Below, piece by piece: positions 5,765 to 10,165 of a stretch of 10,165 nucleotides of DNA (its first letter is position 1; each line of letters begins with the position of its first letter). Origin of the DNA: Methanobacteriota archaeon (GTDB lineage: Archaea; Thermoplasmatota; Thermoplasmata; UBA10834). The DNA lies in NCBI GenBank assembly GCA_011391345.1, contig JAABQR010000123.1:1-10165 (forward strand), read 5' to 3'. The notes below the pieces were generated by a model. That model searched no databases, was not told where the DNA came from, and saw only the letters and a list, made by a program, of their open reading frames with translations. The translations under genes and the position numbers were made by a program.

Positions 5765-7445
5765 CCTTCCGCATCTGCTCCTTGAACTGCGTCATCTCCC
5801 TGAGGGCCTGCTGATAGTCCCCGGCCTTCATCAGGGTCCTCACGGATTTCAGGATCGTTATCATCGGCGTCGTGTTGACGTTCCTCATCTTGGCCTCGAT
5901 CAACTGGCTCTTGGCCGCGTGCATCTCCTCGTTTATCCTGTCGGGGATGGCCCTGTAGAGCCTGTCCGTGGCCTGCTTGACCATCATCTCGACCCTGTCG
6001 AAGTCGTTCTCCTCGAACGCCTTGCTGGCCTCGATGATTGCCGTCCTGGCCTCCTTCGTGTCCAGTATGAGGGTCTCACAGTCAGCCACGAGCGACTTCA
6101 GCGTGGCGGTCCTGTTCTTAGCCTCCTTGTACCGGCCAGTGATCGGGAGCAGCTCATTCGAGGCCTTGTCGACATAGACGAACGCCGCCTCGGCGTCCCC
6201 AGCGACCCTGGCGCGCTCTATCTCGCCTATGTATGTGAGGGCGCGAGAAACGTCCCCTCCCAGGTCCTTGGCCACGCCCGCCTCCTCCCTGAGCTGCGTG
6301 ATGACGGACGCGAGATGGTCATCTATCTTGCTCATCAGAATGATCCTGGACCTGTTGACGAACTCCAGCGCCTTCTCGAGCTGGCGGTCCCTGCCGGCCT
6401 CGGCAGCCTCGTCTATGAGGCGTTTGCTCTCGGAGATGTCGATGTCCTTCTCGTTAGCGAGCGTGAGTATCGGTTTCATCTCGGCGACCATGCGCGCGAG
6501 GTCCTTGCCCTTGTCCTTAGCATCAGTCCTAACGGGCTCAGGCCTGGCGCTAACGGGAGACTGTGCCTGGACGCACGTCTCGAGTTGCGGCTCCGGGATC
6601 CTCTCCGGTTCCTCGGATGTCGATGCGAGACCTGGTACACGATCCTCAATCGGTTCGGTCGCCTCCGACTCCTTCTTGCGCTTCTTGAACCATCCGAACG
6701 CGCCGCGGCCCTTCTTCTCCTCGGAGACCTCCGCAGCGACGGGTTCCGGCTCGACCTCCTGAACCTCGGCGGGCTCTGGCGCAAGGGCCTTCATCGGCTT
6801 CGGGGGCGTCTTGACCTCCGATATCGGCGCCTCGATCTCCTCCTGAGCACGCGCTGGCGGCTCCTGAGAGGTCGCCTCCTCCTCTGATTCCACGAACATC
6901 GCCCCGCAGCCGGGGCAGGTCGTTGAATCGATGTTGACAAGGGTGTTGCACGCGGGGCACTGGAACATCTCAGTGCCCTCCTCCGCGAACATGACCCCGC
7001 AACCTGAACATGACTTCGCGTGCACTTCGACCTTAGCGCCGCATTCTGGGCATGCGAAATACTCGAGTGGTCCGGTCTCCGCGGACGTTCCTGCCGCCGA
7101 GGGGGCCTCCGCATCAGCCACAGGTTCGGCCTTCGCCTCGATTACCGGCTCCGGCTCGGAAACGAGGGGGGCCGCTGTTGGGACGGGCTCAATGACACGC
7201 TTCGGTTCTGGAACGGGTTCCCTGGACTGGACTGGCCTGGACGGTGTCGACAGCACTTCCCTGACACGGGACTCTATCGACGCTTTCGACGTCGGAGCAC
7301 GAGCCTCTGGCTGAGCGGGCGTCGGCTTCTCGACTTCCATATCGAATATGGTCAGGTCAGTGCCGCAGAAGCTGCACTTCCTCGAACCTGGCTGCAGTGG
7401 AGAATCACAGATGGGACAGAGTTTCTCCCCGCTAGAACCTGGCAA
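5757..7445 (-). CDS. Triple zinc-ribbon protein with tandem helical repeats
   Basis: I do not recognise this as a named family. The 562 residues begin with a zinc ribbon (C10, C13, C24, C27). A Pro/Glu/Ala-rich linker (40-128) leads to two more ribbons (C132, C135, C146, C149; then C163, C166, C177, C180). A second charged linker contains a basic cluster, GWFKKRKKES (251-260). The C-terminal 250 residues are wholly helical and built of about four repeats of 63-66 residues. There is no signal peptide or membrane segment, so it is probably a cytosolic scaffold or adaptor. The start codon is TTG at 7445: it lies nine bases after a strong GGAGG (7459-7455) and keeps the first ribbon, whereas the next in-frame ATG (residue 36) would lose it. 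It converges with the DnaA-type ATPase gene, the stops overlapping by eight bases, which suggests but does not prove a shared function. Confidence 0.85.
   Translation of the reverse strand: MPGSSGEKLCPICDSPLQPGSRKCSFCGTDLTIFDMEVEKPTPAQPEARAPTSKASIESRVREVLSTPSRPVQSREPVPEPKRVIEPVPTAAPLVSEPEPVIEAKAEPVADAEAPSAAGTSAETGPLEYFACPECGAKVEVHAKSCSGCGVMFAEEGTEMFQCPACNTLVNIDSTTCPGCGAMFVESEEEATSQEPPARAQEEIEAPISEVKTPPKPMKALAPEPAEVQEVEPEPVAAEVSEEKKGRGAFGWFKKRKKESEATEPIEDRVPGLASTSEEPERIPEPQLETCVQAQSPVSARPEPVRTDAKDKGKDLARMVAEMKPILTLANEKDIDISESKRLIDEAAEAGRDRQLEKALEFVNRSRIILMSKIDDHLASVITQLREEAGVAKDLGGDVSRALTYIGEIERARVAGDAEAAFVYVDKASNELLPITGRYKEAKNRTATLKSLVADCETLILDTKEARTAIIEASKAFEENDFDRVEMMVKQATDRLYRAIPDRINEEMHAAKSQLIEAKMRNVNTTPMITILKSVRTLMKAGDYQQALREMTQFKEQMRKVM
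5760..6509 (-). repeat. Four tandem ~63-residue helical repeats (protein level)
   Basis: Residues 313-562 of the triple zinc-ribbon protein contain a recurring short loop and helix: GRDRQLEKALEFVNRSR (351-367), GDAEAAFVYVDKASNEL (416-432), NDFDRVEMMVKQATDRL (480-496) and GDYQQALREMTQFKEQM (542-558). The spacing is 62-65 residues. Each is preceded by two other helices of similar pattern, so each unit looks like a three-helix bundle. The DNA itself is not noticeably repetitive, so the duplication is old. Confidence 0.6.
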
Positions 7446-7454
7446 CTCGCAATG

Positions 7455-7459
7455 CCTCC
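7455..7459 (-). promoter_or_regulatory. Shine-Dalgarno GGAGG that fixes a TTG start
   Basis: GGAGG on the minus strand, within AAGGAGGC, lies nine bases before the TTG at 7445. A second TTG at 7452 is out of frame. This is the clearest Shine-Dalgarno I noticed ahead of a gene in the window, and it is the main reason for accepting a non-ATG start here. Confidence 0.7.
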
Positions 7460-7494
7460 TTGTTCTGTCTTGTCGCAGTTTACGGTATGCCTGG

Positions 7495-7506
7495 ATAAAT
7501 AGTTAA
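7495..7506 (-). promoter_or_regulatory. Probable promoter of the triple zinc-ribbon gene
   Basis: On the minus strand AACTATTTATCC (7506-7495) contains a TATA-like TATTTATC. Transcription would start near 7472, giving a leader of about 27 nt that includes the GGAGG Shine-Dalgarno at 7459-7455. Both this leader and the Shine-Dalgarno contrast with the near-leaderless thiC and ATPase genes. Confidence 0.5.
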
Positions 7507-7619
7507 CCGTTTTGATTCAAGTGCATGATAACGACGGGGCTGGTCTTGGGCGCGAAGCGCCAGCAAATCGGAGAAACGTATTTCCCGATGATTCACGTTC
7601 TTGTCGGCCAGGGTTTGTC

Positions 7620-8102
7620 ATGGAGACTGAATCAGTCAGGGTGGAATTCCCTGAGGACGCGAATGTGATCATAGGTCAGAGTCACTTCATCAAGACTGTC
7701 GAGGATATCTACGAAGCCGTCGTGGGCACGGTGCCGCAGGCCAAGTTCGGGATCGCGTTCTGTGAAGCCTCTGGGCCCTGTTTGATCCGTGTCGATGGCA
7801 ATGACGAGGAGCTGAAGAACGTCGCCACTGACAACGCGCGCCGAATCGGCGCGGGACACACTTTCGTCCTCGTGGTCCGCAACGCCTACCCGATCAACAT
7901 CCTCAACAGGATCAAGGACGTCCAGGAGGTGTGCAGTGTCTTCTGCGCCACCGCGAACCCGCTGGATGTCATAGTCGCAGCCAACGACAGGGGCAGGGGC
8001 ATCCTAGGCGTCATAGACGGAGAGAGACCAAAGGGCGTGGAGGGCGAGAGCGACGCCGCGGACCGGAAGTCGATGCTGAGGAAGTTCGGCTACAAGAGAT
8101 GA
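7620..8102 (+). CDS. Adenosine-specific kinase family protein (DUF355)
   Basis: This 160-residue protein matches the small archaeal/thermophile family annotated as adenosine-specific kinase (PF04008, TM1585-like). Conserved blocks visible are FGIAFCEASGPCLIRVDGND (full family signature), a following IGAGHTFV, PINILNRIKDVQEVC, CATANPLDVIVA and GRGILGVIDGE, ending with RKSMLRKFGYKR. The length equals the family norm. An upstream in-frame ATG at 7512 would add 36 residues that look non-coding, so the ATG at 7620 is used. The kinase name comes from structural and ligand work on a few members; the physiological reaction remains uncertain. A short perfect hairpin (GGCGC-GAA-GCGCC, 7549-7561) and a weak box A near 7579-7584 lie upstream. 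Its stop overlaps the start of the glycosylase gene, so the two form an operon. Confidence 0.92.
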   Translation: METESVRVEFPEDANVIIGQSHFIKTVEDIYEAVVGTVPQAKFGIAFCEASGPCLIRVDGNDEELKNVATDNARRIGAGHTFVLVVRNAYPINILNRIKDVQEVCSVFCATANPLDVIVAANDRGRGILGVIDGERPKGVEGESDAADRKSMLRKFGYKR

Positions 8103-8995
8103 GCCGGAAGAAGGGGCATATGAACGTGAGACTCCGGATACGGCACCTCGACCTCGATCAGACACTGGGCTGCGGACAGACCTTCCGATGGAGCGGCGCG
8201 GTCCCCGGGACCTGGTCAGGGCCGATAGGAGACTGCTTGGTCACACTGCGTAGGGAAGGCCAGTGGCTTCACTCAGACTCCGTCCCCGAGAGACGGGACC
8301 TCGGGCGGCGTGTCTCGACCTACCTCAGGACCGAGGATGACATCGGCCGCGTCCATGCCGAACTGTCCAAGGACCCCGTCATGGCAAGAGGGCTGGGGGC
8401 GGTCGAGGGGCTCAGGCTCGTCAAGATGGATGAGTGGGAATGCCTGATCAGTTATGTCCTGGCCACATTCGCGAACATACCAAGGATAACCAAGATGATT
8501 GGGCATCTCGCCTCCAGGTTCGGCAGTCCGATCACGGATGTGATGAACTCGTTTCCAACCATCGGCCAGCTCGGGACCGCATCGGTCGGCGAGCTGAGGG
8601 CGTGCGGCCTCGGATACCGGGCAGAGTATGTGGCCGGGATATGCCGCCTTGTGGACGACGACCGACTCGCGGAGATGAAGCGCATGCCCGACGATGACCT
8701 CAGGGCGGCGTTGCTGGAGCTGCCAGGCGTAGGCAACAAGGTCGCGGACTGCGTCTCGCTCTTCGGTTTCGGAAGACTGGGGGCGTTCCCCATCGATGTG
8801 TGGGTCGAACGCGCGCTCGCACGTCTGTATGGCGCGCGCGGGTCGTATCGCGCGTTGAGGGATTTTGCAGCCGAACGGTTCGGCGGGAACGCAGGATACG
8901 CGCAGGAATACCTGTTCTACAACGAGCGCGCACTCTCGGGGAGCGGCGGATGCGTCTTCACGCGCCCGGGTGGCTCTTCCGATAGAACTCCATGA
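8099..8995 (+). CDS. ogg: 8-oxoguanine DNA glycosylase (OGG1-type)
   Basis: This is a bifunctional base-excision repair enzyme that removes 8-oxoguanine and nicks the abasic site. The 298-residue protein has the N-terminal OGG signature GCGQTFRW (24-31) and a helical region with ANIPRITKMI (125-134), matching the NNNIARI segment of OGG1. It has the helix-hairpin-helix LELPGVGNKVADCV (206-219) with catalytic lysine K214, and PIDVWV (231-236) with catalytic aspartate D233. A C-terminal QEYLFY (269-274) also fits. The layout corresponds to eukaryotic and archaeal OGG1 rather than AGOG or bacterial MutM. The start used is the ATG at 8099, in ATGA overlap with the kinase stop; the ATG at 8120 (residue 8) is an alternative that would still leave the whole domain. 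Its last 38 bases lie under the 3' end of the opposite-strand helicase-like gene. Its last 20 residues look unstructured. Confidence 0.9.
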   Translation: MSRKKGHMNVRLRIRHLDLDQTLGCGQTFRWSGAVPGTWSGPIGDCLVTLRREGQWLHSDSVPERRDLGRRVSTYLRTEDDIGRVHAELSKDPVMARGLGAVEGLRLVKMDEWECLISYVLATFANIPRITKMIGHLASRFGSPITDVMNSFPTIGQLGTASVGELRACGLGYRAEYVAGICRLVDDDRLAEMKRMPDDDLRAALLELPGVGNKVADCVSLFGFGRLGAFPIDVWVERALARLYGARGSYRALRDFAAERFGGNAGYAQEYLFYNERALSGSGGCVFTRPGGSSDRTP

Positions 8996-10165
8996 TCTCC
9001 CATTCCGAGACCGACCCCTCATCGTCCTCAGAGATCGCGAGGCCGAGCCTGCGGGCGTGGGCAGCGATGACCTCTCTGCAACCCTCCTCACCCACGACAT
9101 CGGATATCGAGAGACCGTCCTTCCTAAGTCTACCGTCGAACGAGCCGATCATCCGCGACCCCGAGAACACAGCGTACCTGCCCGTCTCCGGCAGGGTGTC
9201 CCGGTATGCCGCCCTCAGGAAGGTCGTGAGGCTGTCCGAAGGCGACAGGACCACGCCAGCGCGGACACGGACGTGTCCGAGCCTGCTGAACGCGTCCTTC
9301 GAAGCCCAGTGGATGATGTTGGAGCCGCGCAGGAGGTGACCCCTCACCAGGAAGCCTTCGGCGTCCAAACGCCTGAGGCAGGCCCTGACGTCGCGCATCG
9401 CCAGGTCCCCGCTGAGCAATAAGGCGAGGGTCTCCGCGGTCATGACGCCGAATGATTCGAACATCCTCCTGACCACTCTATCCCAGGCGGTCTGATTAGA
9501 CATGCGCGTACGTCTCGCGCCTACGTATGCGTTCGTCGCGTCCAGATAGACCTCGGACGACAGGTACAGAGACTTCGCGGCACCGAGCGTCTCCTCCGGG
9601 CCGAGGGGCGATATCGTCAGCAGCCTGTTCCTGCCGATCGGCTGCTGGTCCTTGATCACCCTCAGCACCAGCCTCTCCTCGTCTGTCCTCTGGCCCGCCC
9701 TGGCGGCTCTGTACACGGCCGCCTCTTCGTCGCGGCAGAACCCCGACCGGTCAGGCGCGAGATGACCCCGAACGAGATAGTCGCGCTTCCTCATGCGCTC
9801 GATCGGCTCGAAACGCTCGACCCTGATCAACGCCTCCGAGTCGTTCCTCAACCCTCCGAGCAGGCTGATGACTGCATCCATGTCCTCGAGCCTCTCCCCT
9901 TCCTCGAAATGCTGGAGCGAGAAGACGACATCGATCAGCTCTGAACGTTCGAAGCACTCGGGGACCACCGGGCCCCTGACGAGCATGCCGTTCGACTCGA
10001 AGTAGCCGTGCGACCGGAAGACCTCCAGGTGCTCTGGCCCGAGGGCGCTGACATCGGCCCCGAAGACGCCCTTGACCCTGACCACATCGGCGTTCTGAGA
10101 CGCGTAGAACACCATCGCCCTGTCGAGGGCTGCGAGGAACGGCCCCAGCAGGGAGCGGTCCTCGA
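8958..10165 (-). CDS. C-terminal part of a large helicase-like protein, probably Lhr family (cut by window edge)
   Basis: About 401 C-terminal residues are visible; the frame stays open through the right edge, so the ATG at 10115 is internal. No helicase motor motif lies in this part, so the assignment rests on the C-terminal domains. The clearest is a winged helix (roughly 9464-9300), TAETLALLLSGDLAMRDVRA followed by CLRRLDAEGFLVRGHL, similar to the tandem winged helices after the motor of Lhr helicases and in AlkZ/YcaQ proteins. LVRG recurs three times (MLVRGPV, YLVRGHL, FLVRGHL), as expected if several winged helices end in the same wing strand. The final segment contains VVLSPSD and ends EWEIMEFYRKSHPGA. 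Lhr proteins are 3'-5' ATP-dependent helicases linked to repair. The gene is convergent with the glycosylase and overlaps it by 38 bases. An AlkZ-like or other winged-helix protein is the main alternative. Confidence 0.5.
   Translation of the reverse strand, partial: EDRSLLGPFLAALDRAMVFYASQNADVVRVKGVFGADVSALGPEHLEVFRSHGYFESNGMLVRGPVVPECFERSELIDVVFSLQHFEEGERLEDMDAVISLLGGLRNDSEALIRVERFEPIERMRKRDYLVRGHLAPDRSGFCRDEEAAVYRAARAGQRTDEERLVLRVIKDQQPIGRNRLLTISPLGPEETLGAAKSLYLSSEVYLDATNAYVGARRTRMSNQTAWDRVVRRMFESFGVMTAETLALLLSGDLAMRDVRACLRRLDAEGFLVRGHLLRGSNIIHWASKDAFSRLGHVRVRAGVVLSPSDSLTTFLRAAYRDTLPETGRYAVFSGSRMIGSFDGRLRKDGLSISDVVGEEGCREVIAAHARRLGLAISEDDEGSVSEWEIMEFYRKSHPGA

Noticed and set aside
5919..6887. 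322-codon open frame antisense to the triple zinc-ribbon gene
   Set aside because: Reverse-strand shadow with Leu/Arg-rich low-complexity sequence; the minus-strand protein has clear ribbons and repeats.
7493..7501. DnaA-box-like TTATCCAGG near the triple zinc-ribbon promoter, as a sign of an origin
   Set aside because: Single, imperfect copy overlapping a TATA box; no cluster of boxes or AT-rich unwinding region was seen, and the DnaA-type protein lacks domain IV.
7549..7561. GGCGC-GAA-GCGCC hairpin as a terminator
   Set aside because: Only 5 bp, no T-run after it, and it lies between divergent promoters where no transcript needs ending; chance or an operator are equally likely.

Overview
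The window is archaeal, most likely from a GC-rich member of the Thermoplasmatota (Methanomassiliicoccales or a related uncultured lineage). This is inferred from the gene mix: a bacterial-type gyrB, a short archaeal-type ThiC, a DUF835 protein, a Yip1/zinc-ribbon membrane protein, an archaeal OGG-type glycosylase, box-A-like TATA promoters, near-leaderless starts, and a tRNA gene with a bulge-helix-bulge (BHB) intron. No mobile element, CRISPR array or phage gene was seen.

Layout. 1-729 (-): N-terminal third of DNA gyrase subunit B, cut by the left edge. 730-1131: a 402-base divergent intergenic region with promoters for gyrB and thiC and a GC-rich inverted-repeat element. 1132-2397 (+): thiC, for thiamine pyrimidine synthesis. 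2401-3324 (-): a five-helix Yip1-like membrane protein with an N-terminal zinc ribbon, convergent with thiC. 3365-3468 (-): tRNA-Thr(CGT) interrupted by a 29-nt intron in its D-loop. 3605-5764 (+): a multidomain ATPase that joins an N-terminal domain, a coiled coil, a zinc ribbon, a clear DnaA-type AAA+ module and a C-terminal DUF835 domain. 5757-7445 (-): a 562-residue protein with three zinc ribbons, a charged Pro/Glu-rich linker and about four tandem 63-residue helical repeats; its stop overlaps that of the ATPase gene. 7446-7619: divergent promoter region. 7620-8102 (+) and 8099-8995 (+): an adenosine-specific kinase and an 8-oxoguanine DNA glycosylase, overlapping by ATGA. 8958-10165 (-): C-terminal part of a large, probably Lhr-type helicase, cut by the right edge.

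How the genes relate. Gyrase, the glycosylase and the helicase-like protein all act on DNA. The DnaA-type ATPase has the whole bacterial DnaA ATPase core but not the DnaA-box-binding domain IV, so it is probably not a classical origin binder. The convergent ATPase/three-ribbon pair are the best candidates for an uncharacterised system, and the neighbouring Yip1 protein also carries a zinc ribbon. The two strongest observations are the archaeal DnaA-AAA+/DUF835 fusion and the D-loop intron of tRNA-Thr, whose predicted excision restores a textbook D-arm.
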